From Terriglobus sp. TAA 43 (GTDB lineage Bacteria > Acidobacteriota > Terriglobia > Terriglobales > Acidobacteriaceae), in the NCBI RefSeq assembly GCF_000800015.1, contig NZ_JUGR01000002.1, positions 434,001-498,000 on the forward strand: DNA of 64,000 nucleotides, in the 5' to 3' direction. A model generated the notes under the pieces. The model ran no database searches, was not told the origin of the DNA, and saw only the letters and a program-made list of their open reading frames with translations. A program made the position numbers and the translations under genes. Of this stretch, positions 50,482-59,709 are shown piece after piece. The first letter of the stretch is position 1. Each line of letters opens with the position of its first letter.

Positions 50482-51636
50482 TTAGTACACGTCGAGCTGA
50501 TAACGCTTCTGTTTCTTGAGGTCGTTCAGGTACTCCTGCGCGTGTTCCGGACTGCAGTCCTTGCCGTCAGCAATGGTGTCGAGCAGGGTCTGTTCCACGT
50601 CCTTTGCCATGCGCGACGCATCGCCGCAAACGTAGAAGTACGCACCGCGCTCCAGCCATGCCCACAGTTCTTTGTGGTTCTCGCGCATGCGGTCCTGCAC
50701 GTAGATTTTCTTGGTCTGATCGCGCGAGAAGGCAGTATCCAGACGTGTAAGCGTGCCATCCTTCAGCATGCCTTCAAACTCCTGCTTATAGAGGAAGTCC
50801 GAGGCCGAACGCTGCTCGCCGAAGAAGAGCCAGTTGTTGCCCTTCTGGCCGTGCGCCTGGCGATGCTGCAGGAACGAACGGAACGGAGCCACACCTGTGC
50901 CGGGTCCCACCATGATGACGGGGGTTTCCGTGTCTTCCGGCAGACGGAAGTTTGCATTGGCATGCAGGAAGATGGGCATGGTGCTGCCCTCATCGGCGCG
51001 CTCACCGAGGTGACCGGAGCACAAGCCCTGACGATCCTTGCTATGCGTGTGATAACGCACCACGCGCACTGTAGTGTGCACCGCATCCGGATGCTTCGCC
51101 TGCGAAGAAGCGATGGAATACATGCGGGGCGTCAGGCGCTGCAGCACGGTGAAAAGCTGCTGCGGATCGGTGATTCCGCCGGGATGCTCCGTGATCAGAT
51201 CGAGGAACTCGCGACCCCAGACGTACTCTTCTGCGCGGGACTTGTTGTCCTGTCCGGCGAGCGACTTCAGGAAGTCCAGGCCCGGAACGGATTCCGGAGC
51301 AATCTTGGCGTAGCTGTTCACGCTACCGCGCGTCAGCTTGCCGATGTGCAACTTGGTACGCAGCGCATTGTCCAGCGTGTCTTCTTTCTTGAAGAAGTCG
51401 AGGACCTTCTCGTCGCCCTTGAAATTGAGTACCTTTAGAACTGCTTCCACTTCGCTGTCGCGGTTGGTGGGCTGGATGCCGACTGCGTCGCCGGGCGTGT
51501 AGGCCATGCCCTCTTCTAACGCCAGTTCGATGTGGCGGGTCTCCTTCTCTGAGTCCCGGTCGGTCAACACATAGTTGACCAGCATCTTCGATTCGTAAGG
51601 GCTATTGCGTGTGTATTTCTGCGTCTCAGTGCTCAT
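50482..51636 (-). CDS. CysJ/NADPH-P450 reductase-type FAD/NADPH flavoprotein without flavodoxin domain
   Basis: 384 residues. The FAD domain has YTPGDAVGIQPTN, TPRMYSIASSQ (FAD-binding RxYS) and GLCSGHLGERADEG. The NADPH domain has MVGPGTGVAPFRSFLQHR, LFFGEQRSASDFLYKQE, YVCGDASRMAKDVEQTLLD and a C-terminal aromatic Tyr. The length equals the reductase module of CysJ or P450 reductase, with no N-terminal FMN domain. It should pass electrons from NADPH to a separate flavodoxin, ferredoxin or sulfite reductase partner. None of these is next to it. It is cytoplasmic and has its own terminator. Confidence 0.9.
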   Translation of the reverse strand: MSTETQKYTRNSPYESKMLVNYVLTDRDSEKETRHIELALEEGMAYTPGDAVGIQPTNRDSEVEAVLKVLNFKGDEKVLDFFKKEDTLDNALRTKLHIGKLTRGSVNSYAKIAPESVPGLDFLKSLAGQDNKSRAEEYVWGREFLDLITEHPGGITDPQQLFTVLQRLTPRMYSIASSQAKHPDAVHTTVRVVRYHTHSKDRQGLCSGHLGERADEGSTMPIFLHANANFRLPEDTETPVIMVGPGTGVAPFRSFLQHRQAHGQKGNNWLFFGEQRSASDFLYKQEFEGMLKDGTLTRLDTAFSRDQTKKIYVQDRMRENHKELWAWLERGAYFYVCGDASRMAKDVEQTLLDTIADGKDCSPEHAQEYLNDLKKQKRYQLDVY

Positions 51637-51690
51637 CGTGGTGACTTATAGGTTACCATGCCGACCACTTCAGTCCGCGTTTGCAACGAC

Positions 51691-52047
51691 TTACCCCTGG
51701 TGAAAGTGAAAGAAGTTGCCATCCAGATCCTGCACCGTGAATTGCCGCAAGCCCCAGGGCTTCTCTTCGAGGGGATCGACGATGTTCGCACCCAGGTTCG
51801 TCAGTTCACGATAGGACGCTTCAATGTCTAGAGCGTGGATCCAATGAATCGCGGCCTCAAACGGCGGCTGTCTCTTGCGAAAGAAGATGGTTACGTTATC
51901 GCGTGACACCGCACCAATCTCTTCGCCCGGATAGAGCCACCCGATCTCAAAGCCAAGCACATCCCGGTAATACCGCTGCGCGCGGGGCACATCCATCACG
52001 GGAAGCTCCGGCACAGGCATTCCGAAAACGCTTCGTGTCTGGCTCAT
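51691..52047 (-). CDS. Glyoxalase/bleomycin-resistance fold protein
   Basis: 118 residues from the ATG at 52047, which has GAGGA seven bases upstream. One VOC-type unit: MPVPELPVMDVPRAQRYYRD, VLGFEIGWLYPGEEIGAVSR, ITFFRKRQ-like residues and IDVPLEEKPWGLRQFTVQDL with DGNFFHFHQ at the end, the latter two typical of bleomycin-resistance-like members. Whether it is an enzyme or a drug-binding protein cannot be told. It sits 27 bp upstream of the small beta-barrel gene and on the same strand. Confidence 0.85.
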   Translation of the reverse strand: MSQTRSVFGMPVPELPVMDVPRAQRYYRDVLGFEIGWLYPGEEIGAVSRDNVTIFFRKRQPPFEAAIHWIHALDIEASYRELTNLGANIVDPLEEKPWGLRQFTVQDLDGNFFHFHQG

Positions 52048-52074
52048 GCCAGCTTCCTCAAGGCGCACAGGGAT

Positions 52075-52584
52075 TTAGAGCCGAAAGACAATGCCCGTGG
52101 AGAGTGCGACGGGATTACCAACAGAATTTCCGGAGTAGCCGTTATACGCAACTTCCACTGCACGCCAGTCGATGTGCGGCAGCAAGGTGTACTCAAGACC
52201 ACCATTGATCTGGTATTGGAAGTTTGTGGAACTGGAGCCATTGCTGATAAAACCCACTCCGCCAAGCACCTCGCCATAAATCTTGATGGGAATGACGTGC
52301 GGGACGACTGAGGCGCGGATGCCGCCCAGGCCGCTGGAGAACTGCGCGCTTCCATTCTTCAGGATGGAACCGCGCACGTCGTATCCGATGTGCACCAGCG
52401 CCAGGCTGTGACTGTCGTGGTAGATGCCGAAGGTCGGACCCCAGAAATAGCCATCGCCGCTCGTCAGGTTGTTCGACTGGCCCGTGGCCTGGGCGTAAAT
52501 TGCCGTCTGCGCATGAGTATTCGCGCCGCAGATGATGGAAAGCATGGAAAGTGCAACCGTGGTGGCAATATGACGAAGGCGCAT
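52075..52584 (-). CDS. Small outer-membrane beta-barrel protein
   Basis: 169 residues from the ATG at 52584 (GAGGA eight bases upstream). The signal peptide ends ANTHAQT. The rest alternates hydrophobic and polar residues in strands (YFWGPTFGIYHD, LVHIGYDVRGSIL, FQYQINGGLEYTLL, VALSTGIVFRL), as in eight-stranded OmpA- or OmpW-like barrels. The C-terminal residue is Leu after Phe-Arg, close to the usual aromatic ending. No ligand can be inferred. It precedes the glyoxalase-fold gene and follows the LysR gene by 91 bp on the same strand. Confidence 0.75.
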   Translation of the reverse strand: MRLRHIATTVALSMLSIICGANTHAQTAIYAQATGQSNNLTSGDGYFWGPTFGIYHDSHSLALVHIGYDVRGSILKNGSAQFSSGLGGIRASVVPHVIPIKIYGEVLGGVGFISNGSSSTNFQYQINGGLEYTLLPHIDWRAVEVAYNGYSGNSVGNPVALSTGIVFRL

Positions 52585-52675
52585 GGGGGAAGTCCTCTCT
52601 TTAAAGAGCTTATGTATGTAGACGCCACGAGAGGCCCACATGCGCACCGCAGAATCACGCCAGTTACCCCGCAGC

Positions 52676-53575
52676 CTACAAGCGACCCGTGCGGACATGT
52701 TCCTTTGCCATCTCGCGGAAGTTGCGGAGCAATATGCGATCGCGCCGTGCGGTCCAGCAGACACAAAGCTCCACAAACGCGTTTTTCGCCTTGAGCGGCA
52801 CAAACGCCAGGTCCCGAAACCCGATCTGCTGCCGGTTATACGGCAGGATTGAGACTCCCTCACCCGATTGCACCATGAGAATGACACTGCTCCATACCGT
52901 GGAAACGCTCGCGATCTCGGGCGTGAACCCCGCTGTCATACAAAGCTCGATGACCTTGTCGTAAACGCTGGGTGACGTACTGCGGGACGAGACGACAAAG
53001 CGTTCGCTGGCAAGATCCTTCACATCCAGTCGCTTTGATGAAGCGCGCGGATGGCTAAGCGGAAGAATCGCCACCATGGGGTCATGTTGAATCACTTCAA
53101 AACGAATTTCCCGGCGCATCTGCGGCTCCGGGACGCGTGTAAAGGCGAGGTCAATGCGGCCGTCCTGCAAGGCACGCCACTGCTCTGTGACGTGCATCTC
53201 CATGAGAGTCAGTTCCACACCGGGATGTGTATCGCGGAAATTCCGAATGAGCGCTGGGAAGCCATCGCCCACACCGCCGGCGAAAAACCCGATGCGCAGT
53301 GTCCCAACCTGCCCGCGTTCAGCACGCTGAGCCTCAAGAACAGCGGTACGACTCATCTCCAGCACCCGTCGCGCGTGTTCCAGAAAAATCTTGCCGGGTT
53401 CTGTAAGATCCGTCCGTCGATGACCGCGTTCCAGCAGGCGAACGCCAATCTCGTCCTCCAGATCGGCCATTTGCTCGCTAATGGCGGATTGGGAAACATG
53501 CAGGTGGGTCGCTGCACGGCTGAAGCTCTGCTGTTCCGCAACGGCCACAAGATAACGCAGGTGTCGGAGTTCCAT
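52676..53575 (-). CDS. LysR family transcriptional regulator
   Basis: 299 residues. The N-terminal winged HTH is clear: MELRHLRYLVAVAEQQSFSR, AATHLHVSQSAISEQMADLE, VRLLERGHRRTDLTEPG. The effector domain has the TLRIGFFAGGVGDGFPALI and ILPLSHPRASSKR patterns, two Rossmann-like lobes that bind a small co-inducer. It is divergent from an RND efflux operon 118 bp away, so it likely controls that operon and itself. A T-N11-A box is next to its start. Confidence 0.93.
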   Translation of the reverse strand: MELRHLRYLVAVAEQQSFSRAATHLHVSQSAISEQMADLEDEIGVRLLERGHRRTDLTEPGKIFLEHARRVLEMSRTAVLEAQRAERGQVGTLRIGFFAGGVGDGFPALIRNFRDTHPGVELTLMEMHVTEQWRALQDGRIDLAFTRVPEPQMRREIRFEVIQHDPMVAILPLSHPRASSKRLDVKDLASERFVVSSRSTSPSVYDKVIELCMTAGFTPEIASVSTVWSSVILMVQSGEGVSILPYNRQQIGFRDLAFVPLKAKNAFVELCVCWTARRDRILLRNFREMAKEHVRTGRL

Positions 53576-53584
53576 GCCTCATGC

Positions 53585-53601
53585 TATCGGTTTTTCCGAT
53601 A
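53585..53601. promoter_or_regulatory. LysR box in the LysR-RND intergenic region
   Basis: TATCGGTTTTTCCGATA, perfect 6-bp arms around TTTTT, contains the T-N11-A motif (T at 53587, A at 53599). It lies 10 bp upstream of the LysR ATG, so binding would repress lysR and could activate the efflux operon. Confidence 0.65.
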
Positions 53602-53659
53602 ACTACGCACGGAAGAAACCACGTGCAAATCAGGTGGGCGGGGAATCTGATAGTACAAA

Positions 53660-53675
53660 GGCCGCATCTGCGGCC
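53660..53675. other. Short palindrome before the RND gene
   Basis: GGCCGCATCTGCGGCC, perfect 7-bp arms around TC. It lies 18 bp upstream of the RND start at 53694 and could fold in the leader or serve as a second regulator site. Confidence 0.45.
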
Positions 53676-53693
53676 CGCGAGGATAACCACCGG

Positions 53694-56600
53694 ATGTGGA
53701 TCGTCAAGGTTGCGCTAACACGCCCCTACACCTTTATCGTGCTGGCGCTGCTGATTTTGCTGGCGGCGCCCATCATGATCCTGCGCACGCCTACGGATAT
53801 TTTTCCGAACATCAATATCCCGGTGATCTCGATTGGTTTCACGTATACCGGACTGAATCCGGAAGAAGTGGAAGGTCGGCTGACCACGCCGTATGAGAAG
53901 GCGTTGACCACGCTGGTGGACAACATTCAGCACACGGAATCCACCAGCTACAACGGATATTCGGTCATCCGCGTCTTCCTGCAGCCGGGAGCGTCCCTTG
54001 ACACTGCCAATGCACAGGTCACAGCGGCGTCGCAGTATGAGCTTCGCCAATTGCCTCCGGGCATCCTGCCGCCTCAGGTTATTAACTTTTCTGCGTCCAG
54101 CGTTCCCATCGTTCAAATTGGTGTTTCCGGCGAGGGCATGTCCGAAGCGCAACTGAACGACTACGCTACGAACTTTGTGCGTACGCAGTTTGTCACTGTG
54201 CCGGGTTCCGTTGTGCCATTGCCCTACGGTGGCAAACTGCGTCAGATAACGATTTCGATGGATCAGTCGGCCATGCAATCCAAAGGCATTGCGCCGGGTG
54301 ATCTGCTGGCTGCACTTGCGCAACAGAATGTCGTAACACCTTCGGGAACCATCAAGATTGGTTCCACCGAATATGACGTGCGTCCGAACGGAGCACCCCG
54401 CACCACCGAAGACCTGCAGGGCCTGCCGATCAAGCAGGCGAATGGCAACACTATCTTTCTCCGCGATGTGGCCACGGTAGCGGAAGGTTTCCAATTCCAA
54501 ACGAATGTTGTGCGTCAGGATGGCAAGCGCGGCGTTCTGATCAGCGTGTTGAAGAATGGCAACTCGTCCACGCTGGATGTCGTAAAGGGTATTCGTGGAA
54601 CGTTGCCACGCGCGAAGAGCACGCTGCCGCCGCAGCTGCAGCTAACACCGCTTGGCGATCAGTCCGTATTTGTGCGCGCCGCCGTGGAAGGCGTAATCCG
54701 GGAAGCGATCATCGCTGCGGTTCTTACTGCCATCATGATCCTGGTGTTCCTGGGAAGCTGGCGGTCTACGGTCATCATCGCCATTTCCATTCCGCTGTCG
54801 ATTCTTACATCGGTCATTGTGCTGGGACTGATTGGCGAAACCATCAATACGATGACGCTGGGCGGATTGGCACTCGCCGTCGGCATTCTGGTGGATGACG
54901 CCACTGTCACCATTGAGAACATTGAGCGCTATCTGGAAGACGGCTATCCGCTTCTGGAAGCAATTGAACAGGGCGCCGCGCAGATTTCCGTTCCGGCGCT
55001 TGTCTCCACGTTGTGTATCTGCATCGTGTTTCTGCCGATGTTCTTCCTAAGCGGCGTGTCGCGATTCCTGTTCGTACCGCTGGCGGAAGCTGTAGTGTTC
55101 GCCATGCTGGCCAGCTACATCCTTAGCCGTACGCTGGTTCCTACGCTTGCGATGTATCTGCTGAAGGCACATGCGCATGGCGAACATGCAAATGGCTTCT
55201 TCGCGCGCTTTCAGAGGGGCTTCAATGCACGCTTTGACAAAGTTCGTGACGCCTACGACGGCCTGTTGCGTCGCCTGATTGCAGCACGCAAAGCATTTGT
55301 CCCTGCGTTTCTTGGTCTCTGCGTCTGCTGCATGCTGCTGATTCCTTTCCTGGGGCAGGATTTCTTCCCGGATACCGATAGCGGTCAGTTCACCCTGCAC
55401 GTGCGCGCCCCAACGGGTACGCGTATTGAAGAAGTTGCGAACCTGTTTGATCAGGTAGAGAACCAGATTCGCAAGACCATTCCAGCCGATGAAATGTCCG
55501 GTGTTCTTGACAACATCGGTATGCCGTATTCGTCCATGAATACGCAGCACTTGACGAACGGCACGATCAGCGCAGGCGATGGAGACATCTTCGTCACGCT
55601 GAAAGAAGATCACCACCCCACGGCAAAGTACGTTGAAGCTCTGCGTCGTGATCTTCCGAAGATGTTCCCGCAAGCAACGTTCTACATGTTGCCCGCCGAC
55701 ATCACGACGCAGATTTTGAACTTTGGTATTCCTGCGCCAATCGACATTCAGATTGAAGGCAATGACATTGCCGCGAGCAAGCTGCAAGCCGATAAGATCT
55801 TGGCGCAACTGCGTGAGGTCCCGGGCATGACAGACCTTCGCATTCAGCAGCCTTTTAACGGCCCCACGCTGAACATTAATGTGGACCGCACCAAGGCATT
55901 GCAAGGCGGCTTCACACCGCGGGACGTTTCGCAAAGCTTGCTGAATACCCTGAGCGGCTCGTTCCAGGTAACACCTATGTTCTTTCTGAACTGGAAGAAC
56001 GGTGTGAACTACAACATGGCCGCGCAGACTCCGCAATACAAGATGGATACCGTACAGGATTTGCAGAATGTGCCGATCAATCGCAGCACTTCCATCGCAG
56101 CGGGCACAGGAAATGGACAGCCTACGATCCTCAGTGACATGGCCACGGTATCGCGCGGCACTGAGATGACCGTGGTGAACCACTACAACATCCGTCGCGT
56201 GGTGGATATTTACGGCAGCGTCCAGAATCGCGACCTGGGAGCAGTAAGTCGAGACATCGAGAGGATTCTTGCAAAAGATCGCAAAGAGTTGCCCCGCGGC
56301 ACCTACATCACCCTGAAGGGTCAAGTAGAGACGATGCGCAGCTCCTACATTGGGCTGGTAGGCGGACTTATCTTCTCCATCGTGTTGGTCTATCTGTTGA
56401 TCGTGGTGAACTTCCAGAGCTGGGTGGATCCATTCATCATTATCACGGCGTTACCGGCTGCACTGGCTGGCATCATCCTCTTCCTGTTCCTCACGCATAC
56501 ACGACTGAGTGTTCCTGCACTGATGGGTGCCATTATGTGTATGGGTGTGGCAACGGCGAACTCGATCCTCGTGGTTTCATTCGCCAAGCAACAACTGGAA

Positions 56601-56885
56601 GAACACGGCGACGCCTTACGCGCTGCCATTGAAGCTGGTGCAACACGCTTCCGCCCCGTATTGATGACGGCACTGGCCATGATCATTGGCATGGTTCCCA
56701 TGGCCATGGGAATGGGCGATGGTGGTGAACAAAACGCACCGCTCGGACGCGCCGTGATCGGCGGTCTGCTGTGCGCTACCTGCGCCACTCTGGTCTTTGT
56801 TCCGACCGTTTTCGCATTGATTCACGGACGCAAGAAATCTAATCCCAATCGCAACCAGGAGCAGCTGGCAGAGGTGCATGCATGA
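53694..56885 (+). CDS. RND efflux transporter (HAE-type inner-membrane pump)
   Basis: 1063 residues from the ATG at 53694 (GAGGA about ten bases upstream); the open frame further up shows no homology. Twelve membrane helices and two large periplasmic loops. Helix 4 retains the proton-relay pair in GILVDDATVTIENIERY (the two Asp of AcrB D407-D408). Helix 10 reads MGVATANSILVVSFAKQ, with Ala where AcrB has K940, though Asn is retained. RFRPVLMT keeps the helix 11 Arg. It pumps drugs, solvents or metabolites to the outer-membrane channel. It is followed with a 4-base overlap by the adaptor gene. Confidence 0.93.
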   Translation: MWIVKVALTRPYTFIVLALLILLAAPIMILRTPTDIFPNINIPVISIGFTYTGLNPEEVEGRLTTPYEKALTTLVDNIQHTESTSYNGYSVIRVFLQPGASLDTANAQVTAASQYELRQLPPGILPPQVINFSASSVPIVQIGVSGEGMSEAQLNDYATNFVRTQFVTVPGSVVPLPYGGKLRQITISMDQSAMQSKGIAPGDLLAALAQQNVVTPSGTIKIGSTEYDVRPNGAPRTTEDLQGLPIKQANGNTIFLRDVATVAEGFQFQTNVVRQDGKRGVLISVLKNGNSSTLDVVKGIRGTLPRAKSTLPPQLQLTPLGDQSVFVRAAVEGVIREAIIAAVLTAIMILVFLGSWRSTVIIAISIPLSILTSVIVLGLIGETINTMTLGGLALAVGILVDDATVTIENIERYLEDGYPLLEAIEQGAAQISVPALVSTLCICIVFLPMFFLSGVSRFLFVPLAEAVVFAMLASYILSRTLVPTLAMYLLKAHAHGEHANGFFARFQRGFNARFDKVRDAYDGLLRRLIAARKAFVPAFLGLCVCCMLLIPFLGQDFFPDTDSGQFTLHVRAPTGTRIEEVANLFDQVENQIRKTIPADEMSGVLDNIGMPYSSMNTQHLTNGTISAGDGDIFVTLKEDHHPTAKYVEALRRDLPKMFPQATFYMLPADITTQILNFGIPAPIDIQIEGNDIAASKLQADKILAQLREVPGMTDLRIQQPFNGPTLNINVDRTKALQGGFTPRDVSQSLLNTLSGSFQVTPMFFLNWKNGVNYNMAAQTPQYKMDTVQDLQNVPINRSTSIAAGTGNGQPTILSDMATVSRGTEMTVVNHYNIRRVVDIYGSVQNRDLGAVSRDIERILAKDRKELPRGTYITLKGQVETMRSSYIGLVGGLIFSIVLVYLLIVVNFQSWVDPFIIITALPAALAGIILFLFLTHTRLSVPALMGAIMCMGVATANSILVVSFAKQQLEEHGDALRAAIEAGATRFRPVLMTALAMIIGMVPMAMGMGDGGEQNAPLGRAVIGGLLCATCATLVFVPTVFALIHGRKKSNPNRNQEQLAEVHA

Positions 56886-58150
56886 GTGAGCAACCCCACA
56901 TCGTCGACGCAGAAACCGAGAACGATGCACACAGCGATGTGAACAATATTCAAACTGATGTGGTTCGCGCGCATGCGGAAGCTCATGCGGAACACCACAT
57001 CGACACTCCTGGCAGCATGCGCTCCATCGGCATCCTTTTTGCCGTGGTCGTTCTGGCAGCCATTGGCTACGGCATTTATTCGCGTCGCTCACATGAATCG
57101 AAGCTGCAGGAAACCACAGCGCAGGAGTCGATTCCGCATGTGATCGTGACGCATGCATCCACAGGCTCAAAGAGCGGCCAGCTAACGCTTCCCGGTAGCG
57201 TTTCTGCCTACATTGAAACGCCCATCTATTCGCGTACCAACGGCTATCTGAAAAAGTGGTATTTCGACATTGGCGCGCATGTGAAACAAGGGAGTTTGCT
57301 CGCTGTAGTTGAAACACCGGAAGTAGACCAGCAGTTGATTCAATCGCGCGCAGAGCTGGAGCGCCAGGAAGCCAATGCGCAGCTTGCTGGAACCACTAGC
57401 GACCGCTGGCAAAGCCTGCTGGCCAAACATGCCGTCTCGCAACAGGAAGCAGACCAGGCCCGCAGCAACTACATTGCAGCGCAAGCGGCGGTGGACGCTA
57501 GCAAGGCGAACGTGAAGCGACTGGAAGAACTCCAGAACTACGAGAAAATCATCGCTCCGTTCAGCGGCGTCATTACGGCACGTAATACGGACATTGGTGA
57601 CTTGATCAACGCAGGATCCGGCTCGGCAAATCCTCGTGAGTTGTTTCATCTGGCGGATACGAGCAGGATGCGTGTGTATGCAGCGGTGCCTGAGCTCTAT
57701 GCCGACCGCATTCGAAACGGCGGAGTTGCAACCATCACGCAGGACAGCAGCCCGGGACAGGTCATTAAAGGCAATATCGTCCGCAACTCCAGCGCGATTG
57801 ACCGTACCAGCCGCACACTGAACGTTGAAATCGACATCGATAACCGCGACAACCTCTTACGTCCGGGCGCCTATGTCTTCGTTCATTTTGATCTTCCGGG
57901 AGCCGCGGGAACTTTCACCATTCCAAGCAATACGATGCTCTTCCGCGCGCAGGGAGCACAGGTGGCCGTGGTGAAGGATGACCACGTAGAACTGAAGCAC
58001 ATCAAGATCGGTCACGACTATGGCGACACGGTAGAAGTGCTTTCCGGCGTCACGGCGCAAGATGCGATCATACTCAGCCCGGCGGACTCACTGGTAAACG
58101 GAGCGCAAGTGCGCGTAACCAGCACGGTTGCGCCAAAGGGGCTTGAGTAA
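56882..58150 (+). CDS. RND periplasmic adaptor (membrane fusion protein)
   Basis: 422 residues. An N-terminal cytosolic stretch is rich in His, Asp and Ala (about 1-45), then a membrane helix (IGILFAVVVLAAIGYGIYS, about 49-67). A lipoyl domain (VSAYIETPIYSRTNGYLKKW, then DIGAHVKQGSLLAVVETPEV), an alpha-helical hairpin (about 155-225) and a beta-barrel (APFSGVITARNTDIGDLINA) follow in order. The MFP bridges pump and channel. The long charged His-rich N-terminus is unusual for an anchored adaptor. It overlaps the pump gene by ATGA and the channel gene by one base. Confidence 0.92.
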   Translation: MSEQPHIVDAETENDAHSDVNNIQTDVVRAHAEAHAEHHIDTPGSMRSIGILFAVVVLAAIGYGIYSRRSHESKLQETTAQESIPHVIVTHASTGSKSGQLTLPGSVSAYIETPIYSRTNGYLKKWYFDIGAHVKQGSLLAVVETPEVDQQLIQSRAELERQEANAQLAGTTSDRWQSLLAKHAVSQQEADQARSNYIAAQAAVDASKANVKRLEELQNYEKIIAPFSGVITARNTDIGDLINAGSGSANPRELFHLADTSRMRVYAAVPELYADRIRNGGVATITQDSSPGQVIKGNIVRNSSAIDRTSRTLNVEIDIDNRDNLLRPGAYVFVHFDLPGAAGTFTIPSNTMLFRAQGAQVAVVKDDHVELKHIKIGHDYGDTVEVLSGVTAQDAIILSPADSLVNGAQVRVTSTVAPKGLE

Positions 58151-59619
58151 TGAAGAAACTGCCACTGCTCAGCCTTGGACTTGCGGCGCTGACGTTGACT
58201 GGCTGCCGCGTTGGTCCCACGTATCAGAAGCCGGTATCCATGGCTCCCCCTGCCTTCAAGGAAACGCCTCCCGCCTCGTTTGGTGAAGCGGAAGGATGGA
58301 AGGTGGCACAGCCCGCCGATGCACAACTGCGCGGCGACTGGTGGACGATGTTTGGCGATTCTCAACTCGATGCGCTGGAAGCAAAAGTCGATGGAGCGAA
58401 CCAATCACTGAAGGCCGCCGACGCAAACTATCGCGCGGCTCAGGCTTACGTCGGCTTCTACCGCGCGAACAGGGCACCCACTGTCGGTGTTGCGCCCTTT
58501 GTCGGTGCAACACGTCAATCGACGAACCAGCCTTATTTCAACCAATCCAGCAGTCTCGCCGGTGCCGACGCCGTCGGCAACTTTTCACTCCCCTTCTCGT
58601 TGAACTACGAAGTGGATCTATGGGGACGTATCCGACGCTCGATTGAGTCCGCTGGGGATCAGGCGCAGGCCACCGCTGCAGACCGTGAGAATCTCCGGTT
58701 GTCTCTCCATGCAGAACTTGCACAGGACTACATGGATCTGCGCGCAGCGGATGCACAGCAGAAATTGCTAAGCGAAACAGTGCAGGCCTTCCAGCAGGCC
58801 CTACAACTGACACAGGACCGCTATGAAGGCGGAGCTGCGCCACTCAGTGACGTATCGCAGGCGCGTACTCAGTTGCAGACTGCACAGGTACAGGAAACAG
58901 ATGTCGAAGTACAACGCACACGCCTGGAACATGCCATTGCTGTGCTGACGGGCGAGGCGCCTGCCAACCTGACGATCCCCCGCACACCGTTAACGATTGC
59001 TCCCCCGGTATTCCCCGTTGTACCTGGAATGCTGCCGTCGCAGCTCCTGGAACGCAGGCCGGACATTGCTGCTGCCGAACGTCGCACGGCAGCAGCGAAC
59101 GAACAAATTGGGATTGCGCAGGCCGCGTTCTATCCCACGCTTTCCATCTCTGCGGTAGCTGGTTTCACAGGCACATCCGCTGTGAACTGGTTTACGTGGC
59201 CTTCGCGATTCTTTTCAGTGGGTCCCACGTTCGCCCAGACACTCTATGACCACGGCCGCAGACGGTCCCTTACCGATGTGGCTCGCGCTCAGTACGACAA
59301 CACCGTGGCCGACTACCAACAGACCACGCTGACTGCGTTTGCACAGGTAGAAGACAACCTTGCCGCATTACGCGAGTTGCAGAAAGAAGCCGTGCAGCAG
59401 CACGATGCCACCGCTTCGGCACAACAATCACTGGATCTGTTTAATGTCCGCTACGAAGGCGGCGTGGACACCTATCTGCAAGTGATCACCTGGCAGACCG
59501 CGTTGCTGCAGAACCAGCGCAACGACATCGATCTGCAACGCCGCCAATTGGATTCAACGGTCTTATTGGTCAAAGCGTTGGGCGGTGGATGGAACACTTC
59601 GCAACTCCCCAAACCATAA
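58150..59619 (+). CDS. Outer-membrane efflux lipoprotein (NodT/OprM family)
   Basis: 489 residues. The signal ends in the lipobox LTGC (Cys about 19), then RVGPTYQKPV, the typical NodT start. DWWTMFGDSQLDAL and the TolC-like repeats RYEGGAAPLSDVSQARTQLQ and RYEGGVDTYLQVITWQTALL give the two symmetric channel repeats, with VLTGEAPANL and LLERRPDIAAAERR as further family landmarks. It completes a tripartite pump with the two upstream genes. The TAATG overlap indicates coupling. The terminator lies 23 bp after its stop. Confidence 0.94.
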   Translation: MKKLPLLSLGLAALTLTGCRVGPTYQKPVSMAPPAFKETPPASFGEAEGWKVAQPADAQLRGDWWTMFGDSQLDALEAKVDGANQSLKAADANYRAAQAYVGFYRANRAPTVGVAPFVGATRQSTNQPYFNQSSSLAGADAVGNFSLPFSLNYEVDLWGRIRRSIESAGDQAQATAADRENLRLSLHAELAQDYMDLRAADAQQKLLSETVQAFQQALQLTQDRYEGGAAPLSDVSQARTQLQTAQVQETDVEVQRTRLEHAIAVLTGEAPANLTIPRTPLTIAPPVFPVVPGMLPSQLLERRPDIAAAERRTAAANEQIGIAQAAFYPTLSISAVAGFTGTSAVNWFTWPSRFFSVGPTFAQTLYDHGRRRSLTDVARAQYDNTVADYQQTTLTAFAQVEDNLAALRELQKEAVQQHDATASAQQSLDLFNVRYEGGVDTYLQVITWQTALLQNQRNDIDLQRRQLDSTVLLVKALGGGWNTSQLPKP

Positions 59620-59642
59620 CGGCACACGAATCTCGCTCACGG

Positions 59643-59678
59643 GAAGGACATGGCAAATACCATGTCCTTCTTTTATTT
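59643..59678 (+). terminator. Rho-independent terminator of the RND operon
   Basis: GAAGGACATGG at 59643-59653 pairs with CCATGTCCTTC at 59660-59670, loop CAAATA, tail TTTTATTT. Confidence 0.93.
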
Positions 59679-59709
59679 GGCACATCGTTTTTGTATTCGC
59701 GACATTTAA

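Noticed and set aside
50383-51438. 351-codon open frame opposite the reductase
   Set aside because: The minus-strand frame has FAD and NADPH motifs; the plus-strand frame has none.
55047-56324. 425-codon open frame antisense to the RND pump
   Set aside because: The forward frame is a clear RND transporter with all landmarks; the antisense product is rich in Arg, His and Cys in a random way.
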